Assembly (NCBI RefSeq): GCF_028294535.1
Contig: NZ_JAQBIE010000007.1
Location: 62,001 to 126,000 of the forward strand
Length of the DNA stretch: 64,000 bases
Reading direction: 5' to 3'
Source of the DNA: Paracoccus onchidii
GTDB taxonomy: Bacteria > Pseudomonadota > Alphaproteobacteria > Rhodobacterales > Rhodobacteraceae
In this document: positions 1-7,598 of the stretch, one piece after another
How positions within the stretch are numbered: the stretch's first letter is position 1
Layout: every line of letters begins with the position of its first letter
The notes under the pieces: model-generated
Databases searched by the model: none
What the model was told of the DNA's origin: nothing
What the model saw: only the letters and a program-made list of their open reading frames with translations
Position numbers and translations under genes: made by a program

Positions 1-894
1 AACTATCAGATCATCGCCTCTCTGGATGTCGGGCGGCGTCAGGTGGAGCTGGAAGGATATGAATTCGTCCAGCGTCAGATTGAAAGCGCAATGTCACTGC
101 GTCGCGCCGTCACCACCCATCCGCTGCTGTCGAAATACTTCAAGGTGCTGACCTTGGCGGACATGATTCCGTCGCAATACCGCGAAAGTGGGGTCGAGGC
201 CTATTACGATGCCCGGCGTGGCTGGACCGATACCTGGGATTACTGGGCGACGGATGAATTCGTTCTTGATCCGACCAAGGTCACGATCACCGTCGGTGGC
301 ACCGGCTGGGATGGAGATACGTTCAAGACCAAGATCCTAATGGACAAGCACGGGATTCAGATCAACAAGACCTCGCGCAATACCGTGCTGTTCATGACCA
401 ATATCGGCACGACGCGATCTTCGATTGCCTATCTGATCGAGGTGTTGATCAGCATCGCCAAGGATCTGGAGGATTTGTTGGATGACGCCTCCAAGATGGA
501 GCGGCGGGCCTTTGATGCGCGCGTGAAAAGCCTTGTCGAACAGGTGCCGCCGCTGCCCGATTTCAGCCGGTTCCACGCGGCGTTCCGTCAGGGTGGCACG
601 TCGGAAGGGGATATCCGCAGTGCGTTCTTCCTGTCGTATAACGAAGATAACTGCGACTACCTGGATCTTGATCAGGCCCTGCGCGAAAAGCTGGAGGCAG
701 GCGAAGAACTGGTTTCGGCCTCGTTCATCATTCCATATCCCCCCGGATTCCCGATTCTGGTGCCCGGTCAGGTCATCAGCCGTGAAATCCTGACCTTCAT
801 GCGGGCCTTGGATGTCAGCGAAATCCACGGCTATCGCCCCGATCTGGGGTTGCGGGTGTTTACGGCCGCGGCGTTGCAGTCGATGGCCGAATAG
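1..894 (+). CDS. Orn/Lys/Arg decarboxylase, C-terminal part (5' end outside window)
   Basis: The reading frame is open from base 1, so the gene starts upstream; 297 residues are visible. The protein resembles the C-terminal half of fold-type I PLP amino-acid decarboxylases (the biodegradative Arg/Lys/Orn class): the stretch KTSRNTVLFMTNIGTTRSS is typical of the wing after the PLP domain, and the end carries IPYPPGFPILVPGQ followed by EIHGY, hallmarks of the C-terminal domain. The PLP lysine region is not in the window. Such enzymes turn arginine, lysine or ornithine into agmatine, cadaverine or putrescine in the cytoplasm; the substrate cannot be told from this part. It faces an XRE-cupin regulator and lies near an aminotransferase, amidase, ligase and Ntn-hydrolase, which suggests a shared amine pathway. 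The family call is firm; the specificity is open. Confidence 0.88.
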   Translation, partial: NYQIIASLDVGRRQVELEGYEFVQRQIESAMSLRRAVTTHPLLSKYFKVLTLADMIPSQYRESGVEAYYDARRGWTDTWDYWATDEFVLDPTKVTITVGGTGWDGDTFKTKILMDKHGIQINKTSRNTVLFMTNIGTTRSSIAYLIEVLISIAKDLEDLLDDASKMERRAFDARVKSLVEQVPPLPDFSRFHAAFRQGGTSEGDIRSAFFLSYNEDNCDYLDLDQALREKLEAGEELVSASFIIPYPPGFPILVPGQVISREILTFMRALDVSEIHGYRPDLGLRVFTAAALQSMAE

Positions 895-911
895 CCGAAC
901 GCTCGGTTCGG
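895..911. terminator. Short hairpin between convergent genes
   Basis: CCGAAC (895-900) and GTTCGG (906-911) form a 6-bp stem with a 5-base loop directly after the decarboxylase stop and 13 bases from the stop of the opposing regulator. No T-run follows, so it may be a weak bidirectional terminator or an mRNA 3'-end hairpin. Confidence 0.4.
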
Positions 912-924
912 GCAATGCGTGGCG

Positions 925-1506
925 TCAAAAGGTCGGCGGCGTGCAGGCGCTGACCACGACACAACGCTTGGTGCCCGTGTTGCGAAAACGATGGGGGCGG
1001 CGGCTGTCAAAGATATAGGCGTCGCCCGGTCCCAGCACTTCGATCTCGTCGCCGACGGTGATTTCGATTTCGCCTTCCAGCACGATTCCGGCTTCTTCGG
1101 ATTCATGGCTATAGAGGGTGGGGCCGGTATCGGCGCCCGGATCATAGGTTTCGTGCAGCAGCATCAGGTTGTTCTGACCCGCGCGCCCGATCCGCAACAG
1201 CGACAGTTTGGCGCCGGTGGCCTCGGGGCCATGAACGGCGGCGGAACGGATCGATGGCAATTCAGTGCTGCGCCAGAAGGTCTTGGGTTCTTCGCTGTCT
1301 TCGACGAAGAACTCGACCATGCTGGTGGTCAGACCGTCCAGGATCTTTTTCAGATTCGCGACCGAGGGGCTGATCTTGTTCTGTTCGATCATGGATATCA
1401 GCCCGTTGGTCACGCCGGCCCGTGCGGCCAATTGGCGTTGCGACAGCTTTTTCAGCTGACGCAGCTTGCGCAGCCGGGTTCCAATATCGAAATCGTCTTC
1501 GTTCAT
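925..1506 (-). CDS. XRE-family transcriptional regulator with C-terminal cupin domain (PuuR-like)
   Basis: The 193-residue protein has an N-terminal helix-turn-helix (about residues 10-65, with LSQRQLAARAGVTNGLISMI as the HTH core) and a C-terminal cupin barrel (about 110-188, containing YSHESEEAGIVLEGEIE and GDAYIFDSRRPHRF). This is the architecture of PuuR and related regulators, which sense polyamines or other small ligands through the cupin. It is transcribed divergently from the aminotransferase gene; their 128-bp gap holds a promoter and a pair of GATCAC repeats that are good operator candidates. Its likely job is ligand-controlled repression of the aminotransferase and perhaps the neighbouring amine genes. 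The ligand is inferred from neighbours only. Confidence 0.88.
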   Translation of the reverse strand: MNEDDFDIGTRLRKLRQLKKLSQRQLAARAGVTNGLISMIEQNKISPSVANLKKILDGLTTSMVEFFVEDSEEPKTFWRSTELPSIRSAAVHGPEATGAKLSLLRIGRAGQNNLMLLHETYDPGADTGPTLYSHESEEAGIVLEGEIEITVGDEIEVLGPGDAYIFDSRRPHRFRNTGTKRCVVVSACTPPTF

Positions 1507-1579
1507 GCCTGCTCGCTTCGTTCGTTGTTCGCTGCCCCGGCAAAAATAGGCCGATCATATGTCGGTCATTCAAGGCATC

Positions 1580-1616
1580 TTGTCACTAAGATCACTTTGG
1601 TTAATATATTGATCAC
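1580..1616 (+). promoter_or_regulatory. Promoter and candidate operator for the aminotransferase gene
   Basis: TTGTCA (1580-1585) and TAATAT (1602-1607), 16 bp apart, form a good sigma-70-type promoter 28 bases before the ATG at 1635. Two GATCAC copies at 1590-1595 and 1611-1616 lie 21 bp apart (two helical turns) and flank the -10 box, the position expected for an XRE repressor site. The site assignment is inference. Confidence 0.5.
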
Positions 1617-1634
1617 AGTTTGAGGACATATGCC

Positions 1635-2930
1635 ATGACCAATGCAGAACTTTCCGCCCGCCGCGCAAGTGCGATCTCGCGCGGGGTGGGTGTGTCGACG
1701 CCCCTGTTCGCGACCCGTGCCAAGAATGCCGAGTTGTGGGACAGCGAAGGCAACCGTTTCATAGATTTCGCCGCCGGTATCGCGGTGGTGAATACCGGCC
1801 ACGGCCACCCGCGTCTGGTCGAGGCCGTCAAGGCCCAGATCGATCATTTCAGCCATACCTGCCATCAGGTTGCGCCATATGAAAACTATGTCGAACTGGC
1901 AGAGCGCCTGAATGCCGCCGCGCCCGGCGATTTCGCGAAGAAGACCTTGTTCGCCACCACCGGCGCCGAAGCGGTCGAGAACGCCATCAAGATCGCGCGC
2001 GCCCATACCGGCCGCCAGGCCGTGATCGCCTTTTCGGGCGGTTTCCACGGGCGGACCTTCATGGGCATGGCGCTGACCGGCAAGGTTCAGCCCTACAAGG
2101 CGGGTTTCGGTGCTCTGCCTGCCGATGTGTTCCATGTTCCGTTCCCGACCGAAGCGCATGGCATTTCGTCGGCGGATTCGCTGGCGGCGATCCAGAACCT
2201 GTTCAAGGCCGATGTCGATCCCGCGCGGGTTGCCGCGATCATTTTCGAACCGGTCCAGGGCGAGGGCGGCTTTTATCCTGCCCCGGCCGAGCTGGTGAGA
2301 GGGTTGCGCGAGATTTGCGATCAGCATGGCATTCTGTTGATTGCCGACGAGGTGCAGACCGGGTTTGCACGGACGGGCAAGCTGTTTGCGATGGATCACT
2401 ATGATGTTGCCCCGGACCTGATGACCATGGCGAAAAGCCTTGCCGGGGGCTATCCGCTGTCCGCGGTCGTGGGGCGCGCCGAAGTGATGGATGCGCCGCA
2501 GCCCGGCGGTTTGGGCGGCACCTATGGCGGCAGTCCGCTGGGAATTGCGGCTGCTCTGGCGGTTCTGGACGTGATTGCCGGCGAAGGACTGTGCGATCGC
2601 GCGCAGGCGCTTGGCGATCAATTGAAATCGCGCCTGACGGGGTTGCAGAACGAAGTGCCCGAGATGGCAGATATCCGTGGTCCGGGTTTCATGGTCGCGG
2701 CAGAGTTCATTGACGCCGATGGCACCCCAATGCCAGAGTTGACCGCCGCGGTGCGCGACGAGGCGTTGAAGCGCGGGTTGATCCTGTTGACTTGCGGCGT
2801 CTACGGCAACGTCATCCGCTTTCTGTCGCCCATCACGATCGAGGACGAGGTTTTTGCCGAATCCCTCGATATCCTGACCGAGTCTTTGCGCGTGGCGCGC
2901 GAATCCGTCGTGGGCACCCGCGCCGCCTGA
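1635..2930 (+). CDS. gabT: 4-aminobutyrate-type class III aminotransferase
   Basis: The 431-residue protein matches GABA aminotransferases (GabT/PuuE) over its full length. It moves an omega-amino group (from GABA or a related omega-amine) to 2-oxoglutarate using PLP. Visible are TTGAEAVENAIKIARAHTGR, the FEPVQGEGGF stretch, the cofactor-binding DEVQTGFART and the Schiff-base lysine K267 in MAKSLAGGYPL. The ATG at 1635 is chosen because TGAGGA lies 8 bases upstream; a TTG at 1620 is in frame but overlaps that ribosome site. A PuuR-like regulator is divergent. The class is certain; the natural amine donor is not, and other omega-amino acids are possible. Confidence 0.92.
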   Translation: MTNAELSARRASAISRGVGVSTPLFATRAKNAELWDSEGNRFIDFAAGIAVVNTGHGHPRLVEAVKAQIDHFSHTCHQVAPYENYVELAERLNAAAPGDFAKKTLFATTGAEAVENAIKIARAHTGRQAVIAFSGGFHGRTFMGMALTGKVQPYKAGFGALPADVFHVPFPTEAHGISSADSLAAIQNLFKADVDPARVAAIIFEPVQGEGGFYPAPAELVRGLREICDQHGILLIADEVQTGFARTGKLFAMDHYDVAPDLMTMAKSLAGGYPLSAVVGRAEVMDAPQPGGLGGTYGGSPLGIAAALAVLDVIAGEGLCDRAQALGDQLKSRLTGLQNEVPEMADIRGPGFMVAAEFIDADGTPMPELTAAVRDEALKRGLILLTCGVYGNVIRFLSPITIEDEVFAESLDILTESLRVARESVVGTRAA

Positions 2931-2938
2931 TTATCGAT

Positions 2939-2969
2939 CCCGCCCGTGCCGGGAACGGTATCGGGCGGG
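2939..2969 (+). terminator. GC-rich hairpin after the aminotransferase gene
   Basis: CCCGCCCG (2939-2946) pairs with CGGGCGGG (2962-2969), 9 bases after the stop codon. The loop is 15 bases and no T-run follows. It is a likely transcription end or attenuation structure before the nitrilase gene. The rest of the 227-bp gap to 3157 holds only a promoter candidate. Confidence 0.45.
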
Positions 2970-3063
2970 TATCGGCGCATGACAGGAGACTGAACGGCCG
3001 ATCTGTTTTGCCCGAAATTCAGGCAGATACCGCCCGGCGCTGCCTTGGACGTCGGGTTGCGCA

Positions 3064-3093
3064 TTGTAAACCGGGCAGCGCGCAACACATAAT
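3064..3093 (+). promoter_or_regulatory. Candidate promoter for the nitrilase-family gene
   Basis: TTGTAA (3064-3069) and CATAAT (3088-3093), spacing 18 bp, lie 64 bases before the ATG at 3158 and after the upstream hairpin. This suggests the nitrilase gene has its own promoter. Confidence 0.35.
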
Positions 3094-3157
3094 TATCAAG
3101 ATTTGGTCGTGCGCGGCGGGAGTGCCGCGGGCGAAATTGCAGGAGAATTGATTAAGA

Positions 3158-4156
3158 ATGACCCCCTTTGCGATTGCAGGCATACAGATGCATGTTTCGG
3201 CGCTGCAGTCGAATGTCGAAGCCATGTTGCAGCGCGTCGATATTCTGATGGCGCGCTTTCCCTGGACGCAGATGGCGCTTTTCAGCGAATTGGCGCCCTA
3301 TGGCCCCCTGAACAAATTTGCCCAGCCATTTCCCAACACGGCGCTTGAGCAGTTTCAGGACAAGGCCCGCCAGCACCGGATCTGGCTTATACCCGGCTCG
3401 ATGTTCGAACAGGCTGAAGACGGGCGGATTTTCAACACCTCTGTGGTGATCGATCCCGACGGGCAGATTGTCGCCAAATACTCCAAGATGTTCCCTTTCC
3501 GCCCCTATGAAGAGGGTATCGCTGCGGGAACCGAGTTCTGCGTGTTCGACGTACCCGAAGTGGGGCGGTTCGGGTTGTCGATCTGCTATGATATCTGGTT
3601 CCCGGAAACGACCCGTCAATTGACCAGCCAGGGTGTCGAGGTGTTGTTGCATCCGGTCCTGACCGGAACCACCGACCGGGATGCCGAACTGGCCATCGCG
3701 CGCGCAACGGCCGCGCAATTCCAGTGCTATGTCTTTGACGTCAATGGGCTAAGCGCGGGGGGCGTTGGACGGTCCCTGGTCGTTGATCCTTCTGCGACCG
3801 TGCTGCACCAATCCGGCGGTCAGGAAGACATCTTTCCGATCGAGGTCGATCTGGATCAGGTGCGCAGGCAGCGGGAAACCGGCATGAAAGGGCTTGGCCA
3901 GGTTCTGAAAAGCTTTCGTGATCGCAGCGTCGATTTCTCGGTCTATGATCGCAGCAGCGGCACCGACAGCTATCTGCAAAGGCTGGGTCCATTGCAGACG
4001 CCGGGGCAAGGTTCGGTGGCCGGGCTGCATGGCGCGGATCCGCGCAGCATGTTGGCCACGCCCGCAACCAGCGCAGTGCCCGGACCGGCCTTCGCGCCAT
4101 CGCAGCCGGCAATCGCGCCCGAGCTGCCGCTCAAGGTTGCCAATAGCGGCGAATGA
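3158..4156 (+). CDS. Carbon-nitrogen hydrolase (nitrilase superfamily amidase)
   Basis: This 332-residue protein is a nitrilase-superfamily C-N hydrolase. The catalytic triad is visible: Glu44 in LFSELAPYG, Lys110 in KYSKMFPFRPYEEG and Cys143 in SICYDIWFPE. Such enzymes hydrolyse amides or carbamoyl-amines through a thioester on the cysteine; relatives include N-carbamoylputrescine amidohydrolase and omega-amidase. The last 60 or so residues are rich in Pro, Ala and Ser and lie outside the catalytic fold. The start is backed by AGGAG about 13 bases upstream. The gene sits between a GABA-type aminotransferase and an ATP-grasp ligase, so an amide intermediate of the same pathway is a likely substrate. 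Family sure, substrate unknown. Confidence 0.85.
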   Translation: MTPFAIAGIQMHVSALQSNVEAMLQRVDILMARFPWTQMALFSELAPYGPLNKFAQPFPNTALEQFQDKARQHRIWLIPGSMFEQAEDGRIFNTSVVIDPDGQIVAKYSKMFPFRPYEEGIAAGTEFCVFDVPEVGRFGLSICYDIWFPETTRQLTSQGVEVLLHPVLTGTTDRDAELAIARATAAQFQCYVFDVNGLSAGGVGRSLVVDPSATVLHQSGGQEDIFPIEVDLDQVRRQRETGMKGLGQVLKSFRDRSVDFSVYDRSSGTDSYLQRLGPLQTPGQGSVAGLHGADPRSMLATPATSAVPGPAFAPSQPAIAPELPLKVANSGE

Positions 4157-4164
4157 ACGTCCGA

Positions 4165-4200
4165 AACACCCGTCTCCGCAAGCCGGTGGCGGGTGTTCTT
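4165..4200 (+). terminator. Rho-independent-like terminator
   Basis: AACACCCG (4165-4172) pairs with CGGGTGTT (4190-4197), followed by CTTTC. It lies 9 bases after the nitrilase stop. The remaining bases to 4322 hold a second short GC hairpin (4231-4244) and no gene. Confidence 0.5.
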
Positions 4201-4322
4201 TCATGATCAGAGCTTCCGATGACGCTGCCCGCCCGCCAGCGGGCTTGTGAGAAGCGCCCGGCTGTGCAAGCGTCATGGTAGCGACAATAAAAGATGTTGA
4301 CCTGCAACAGGGGGAACGGCAC

Positions 4323-5774
4323 ATGCCGAAGAAGACGCTGAAGAACATCTCGGAGATCCGGCGCTATTTCCACACCAATACCGACCCGGTCTATTTCGTC
4401 TCGGCCACGAATTTCAATTTGCTGGGCATCGACGAATGGGTGAAGAACTTCAAGTATATCTGCTATATGGACTGTTTTGACGGGCGGCATCCGAACGTAT
4501 TCGTTCCCTCCGAAGTCCCGCATGATGAGTTCCAGTCCATCGAGGATATCAACAACTATCTTCTTCAGCACAAGGAAGTCATCGATCTGGTCAAGCGCCG
4601 GGGTGGCAAGCCGAAATTCGTGTTCCTGATGTTTGATGAAAAGACAGAAATGCTGGTCAAGGAACTGGGCGGCGAGATCTGGTTCCCAAAGGCGAAGCTG
4701 CGTGAACGTTGCGACAACAAGATCGAAACCGTGCGTATCGGCAACAAGGCGGGTGTGCCGTCGGTGCCCAACACGCTGTCCGTCGTCAAGGACTATGCCG
4801 ACCTGAAAAAGATCTGCGCCAAGGCGGGACTGGGCAATGACCTCGTGCTGCAATCCGCCTTTGGCGATAGCGGCCACACCACGTTCTTCATCAAATCCGA
4901 GGCCGATTTCCGCAAGCATGAACACGAGATCGTCGGTCAGGGCGAGATCAAGATCATGAAGCGGATCAGTTGTCGCGGATCGGCAATCGAAGCTTGCGTC
5001 ACCCAGCAGGGCACGATTGTGGGGCCGTTGATGACCGAACTGGTCGGTTTCAAGGAACTGACCCCCTATCGTGGCGGCTGGTGTGGCAATGAAATCTTTG
5101 CGACCTCGTTCAAGCCGTCGGTGCGCCAGCAGGCCCGCGACCTGACCTTCAAATTCGGTGAGCAGCTGCGCAAGGAAGGGTATCGTGGCTATTTCGAACT
5201 GGATTTCCTGATCGACAAGAAGACGGGCGATCTGTGGCTGGGTGAGTTGAATCCGCGTATCACCGGCGCAAGCTCGATGACGAACCATGCGGCTTTCGCC
5301 CATGCGGATGCGCCGCTGTTCCTGTTCCACTTGCTGGCGTTTTCGAAAAAACCGTTCGAGCTGGACGTGGCCGAGCTGAATGCAAGATGGGCTGATCCCG
5401 ACATGATCGACAGCTGGTCGCAGATGGTGATCAAACACACCGAGGACAATGTCGACATGATCACCCATGCGCCGCAAAGCGGGATCTACAAGATGCTTGA
5501 CGATGGACGGGTGGTTTTTGACCGGTTCGATTACCACCGCCGCGCGGTCGAATCCGAGAACGAGGCCTTTTTCCTGCGGATCTCGGGTGCCGGGGACTAT
5601 CGCTATGAAGGTGCCGATCTGGGTATTCTGGTGACGCGCGGCAGGTCGATGACGGCCGGATTCAAATTGACCGAGCGGGCCCAGAAATGGATCCACGGTA
5701 TCAAGAACGCTTATGTCGCCGAACCGCTGCCCGCCGCGCAAGCCATGGAACCGCCGGCGTTCAAACTCATGTAA
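4323..5774 (+). CDS. ATP-grasp domain ligase (biotin-carboxylase-like)
   Basis: The 483-residue protein has the ATP-grasp fold: an N-terminal domain with NFNLLGIDEWV, a lysine-rich nucleotide-binding middle (about 130-220, KLRERCDNKIETVRIG and LQSAFGDSGHTTFF) and the metal/ATP site with Asp294 (FELDFL) and Glu308 in GELNPRITGASSM. ATP-grasp enzymes activate a carboxylate as acyl phosphate and join it to an amine or thiol. The product is unknown. The ATG at 4323 follows AGGGGG with suitable spacing; an in-frame ATG at 4275 lacks one. The C45 gene follows after 8 bases, so the two are co-transcribed, which pairs a ligase with an amide-cleaving or acyl-transferring enzyme. No carrier-protein gene is seen nearby, so a true biotin carboxylase role is unlikely. 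Confidence 0.8.
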   Translation: MPKKTLKNISEIRRYFHTNTDPVYFVSATNFNLLGIDEWVKNFKYICYMDCFDGRHPNVFVPSEVPHDEFQSIEDINNYLLQHKEVIDLVKRRGGKPKFVFLMFDEKTEMLVKELGGEIWFPKAKLRERCDNKIETVRIGNKAGVPSVPNTLSVVKDYADLKKICAKAGLGNDLVLQSAFGDSGHTTFFIKSEADFRKHEHEIVGQGEIKIMKRISCRGSAIEACVTQQGTIVGPLMTELVGFKELTPYRGGWCGNEIFATSFKPSVRQQARDLTFKFGEQLRKEGYRGYFELDFLIDKKTGDLWLGELNPRITGASSMTNHAAFAHADAPLFLFHLLAFSKKPFELDVAELNARWADPDMIDSWSQMVIKHTEDNVDMITHAPQSGIYKMLDDGRVVFDRFDYHRRAVESENEAFFLRISGAGDYRYEGADLGILVTRGRSMTAGFKLTERAQKWIHGIKNAYVAEPLPAAQAMEPPAFKLM

Positions 5775-5782
5775 AGCGCAAG

Positions 5783-6799
5783 ATGTCGTTGCTTTTCAAG
5801 GCTGTCAGCGAAGAACAGCCCGGTCCGATCTGGGCCGGGTTGTTTGACCTGTATTGGCCATCTTATCGCAAATGGTGGGCCAGCGAAGGGTTTTCAGGCC
5901 GCCCAACCTATCGCGAATGCCGACTGGCGCTGACGCAGCACATGCCCGAGATCCTGCCGCTTTACGACCGGCTTTGCGATCTGGCAGGCGGTGGCGACAG
6001 CGCCGCCCGCTTTCTCAGCTTTTATTGTCCGCCGCGTTATCTGTCGGGCTGCAGTCAGGCGATCTGGCAGGGCGACAAGCCTCTTTTGGTGCGCAATTAC
6101 GATTACAGCCCAAAGGCCTTCGATGCGATCCTGATGCACACGGCGTGGCAGGGCCGGCGCGTCATCGGGATGAGCGACGGGATGTTCGGGCTGATTGACG
6201 GGATGAACGATGCCGGGTTGGCATTGTCGCTGACATTTGGCGGGCGTCGCGATGTCGGCGAGGGTTTCGGAATTCCGCTGATCCTGCGCTATATCCTGCA
6301 AACCTGCGAAACGCTGGACGACGCGGCTGCAGTGCTGCGTCGCGTGCCCTGCCACATGAGCTATAACGTCACGGTCCTCGACGCCCAGAGGCGGTATTTC
6401 ACCGCATATCTGACGCCCGACCGACCCACGGTCATTTCACAGGTTCCGGTTGCCACCAACCATCAGGAACGCGTCGAATGGCCCGGACATGCCCGGTTTA
6501 CCGCAACCGTCGAACGCCAGCGTTTCCTGTTGAACCGGCTGACCCTGCATCCCGAAACGCAGGATCGTTTCATCAGCATGTTCCTGCGTCCGCCCCTGTA
6601 TTCGACGGCGTTTTCGATGGGGTTCGGCACCCTGTATACGGCGGCCTACATGCCCGCGGATGGTGCAATGCAGGTCTGGTGGCCCCATCACGTCTGGCGG
6701 CACAGCTTTGACAATTTCGAGGTCGGTTCCCAGATCGTGCTGCTTCCCGATGACGCGAACGCAGCCCCGCATGTCAAGGTGCCGGAGTCCGGTCATTGA
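5783..6799 (+). CDS. C45 family autoproteolytic acyltransferase/hydrolase (Ntn-hydrolase)
   Basis: The 338-residue protein resembles the acyl-CoA:6-APA acyltransferase (C45) family of Ntn-hydrolases, which cut themselves before a cysteine that then acts as nucleophile. The predicted cut is Gly89|Cys90 in RYLSGCSQAIWQ, followed by the family-typical LLVRNYDYSP and later GLIDGMNDAGLALSLTFGG. Family members hydrolyse or transfer acyl groups on amides. The ATG at 5783 is 8 bases after the ATP-grasp stop; a longer frame from 5687 would overlap that gene and is not favoured. Its 3' end overlaps cobF by 7 bp, convergently. Family likely, substrate unknown; its partner genes point to an acylated amine or amino acid. 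Confidence 0.8.
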   Translation: MSLLFKAVSEEQPGPIWAGLFDLYWPSYRKWWASEGFSGRPTYRECRLALTQHMPEILPLYDRLCDLAGGGDSAARFLSFYCPPRYLSGCSQAIWQGDKPLLVRNYDYSPKAFDAILMHTAWQGRRVIGMSDGMFGLIDGMNDAGLALSLTFGGRRDVGEGFGIPLILRYILQTCETLDDAAAVLRRVPCHMSYNVTVLDAQRRYFTAYLTPDRPTVISQVPVATNHQERVEWPGHARFTATVERQRFLLNRLTLHPETQDRFISMFLRPPLYSTAFSMGFGTLYTAAYMPADGAMQVWWPHHVWRHSFDNFEVGSQIVLLPDDANAAPHVKVPESGH

Positions 6800-7542
6800 C
6801 GCCGCAGCAGATAGACATCCATGATCCAGCCATGCGCGGCGCGGGCCTTTGCACGGGTTTCGGCGATTTGCGGTCCGATCCGGTCCAGCGGGCCGCTTAG
6901 CAAGACCTGTTCCGGCATGCCCAGGAATGCGCCCCACCATATATGCACCCTGTCAGGGGGCAGGGTCAGAAATGCATTGCCGCCGTCCAGCATCACGACC
7001 GCCGTGTTGGTTTGCGCGGGCCAGCCCTGATCGCGCAGGTCGCGACCGGTGGTGATGTGAACCGGCTCGCCGATCGTGTTCAGCGTTATGGCATGGGCGG
7101 CGCACAGTGCCTGAATGGCGGTGATTCCGGGAATCACCTGCCTGCGTATCGACAGTTTCGACTCCAGCCGGTCGGCGATACGCAGGCTGCTGTCATATAG
7201 AGAAGGATCCCCCCAGATCAGAAAGACGACTTTGCCGCCCCGGGGCAGATTGGCGCGGATCTGGTCGTGCCAGCACGTGGCGATGGCGTCGTGCCAATCG
7301 TCGACAGCCTTGCGATAACTGTCAGTGCCGGTATCGCGGCGGGGCAGGGGAAAGGCGGCGATCTTGCAGGATGGCAACGCATATGCGCGGCACATGGCCT
7401 GCCGAAGATCTGCGAGATCCTGTTTTTCTGCGCCTTTCAGCGGAATCAGGATCAGGTCGGCGGCTTGAATCGCGTCGATGGCCTGCAGGGACAGATGCCG
7501 GGGGTTGCCGGTGCCGATGCCGACCAGGCTCAGTTCGATCAT
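6793..7542 (-). CDS. cobF: Precorrin-6A synthase (deacetylating)
   Basis: CobF (249 residues) methylates precorrin-5 at C1 with loss of the acetyl group in the aerobic cobalamin pathway. It belongs to the SAM-dependent tetrapyrrole methylase family: the N-terminus IELSLVGIGTGNPRHLSLQA holds the glycine-rich SAM loop, and LIWGDPSLYDSSLRI and VIPGITAIQALCA are the second and third family motifs. CobF is typical of the aerobic route only. It lies 56 bp downstream of cbiM and is probably read from the same riboswitch-controlled transcript. Confidence 0.93.
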   Translation of the reverse strand: MIELSLVGIGTGNPRHLSLQAIDAIQAADLILIPLKGAEKQDLADLRQAMCRAYALPSCKIAAFPLPRRDTGTDSYRKAVDDWHDAIATCWHDQIRANLPRGGKVVFLIWGDPSLYDSSLRIADRLESKLSIRRQVIPGITAIQALCAAHAITLNTIGEPVHITTGRDLRDQGWPAQTNTAVVMLDGGNAFLTLPPDRVHIWWGAFLGMPEQVLLSGPLDRIGPQIAETRAKARAAHGWIMDVYLLRRQ

Positions 7543-7598
7543 GCAGACCTCTTTGTTGGGGTGCGCGGGATCAATGCCCCGCGCCGATACCGCGTTGC

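Noticed and set aside
1566-2621. 351-residue minus-strand open frame over the aminotransferase gene
   Set aside because: No domain; opposite strand of a well-conserved enzyme.
4231-4244. Short GC hairpin as a second terminator before the ATP-grasp gene
   Set aside because: The stem is only 5 to 6 bp with a tiny loop and no T-run; recorded only as part of the gap.
4323-5774. ATP-grasp protein as a true biotin carboxylase
   Set aside because: No biotin carrier or carboxyltransferase genes lie nearby, and the N-terminal domain does not look like the usual carboxylase.
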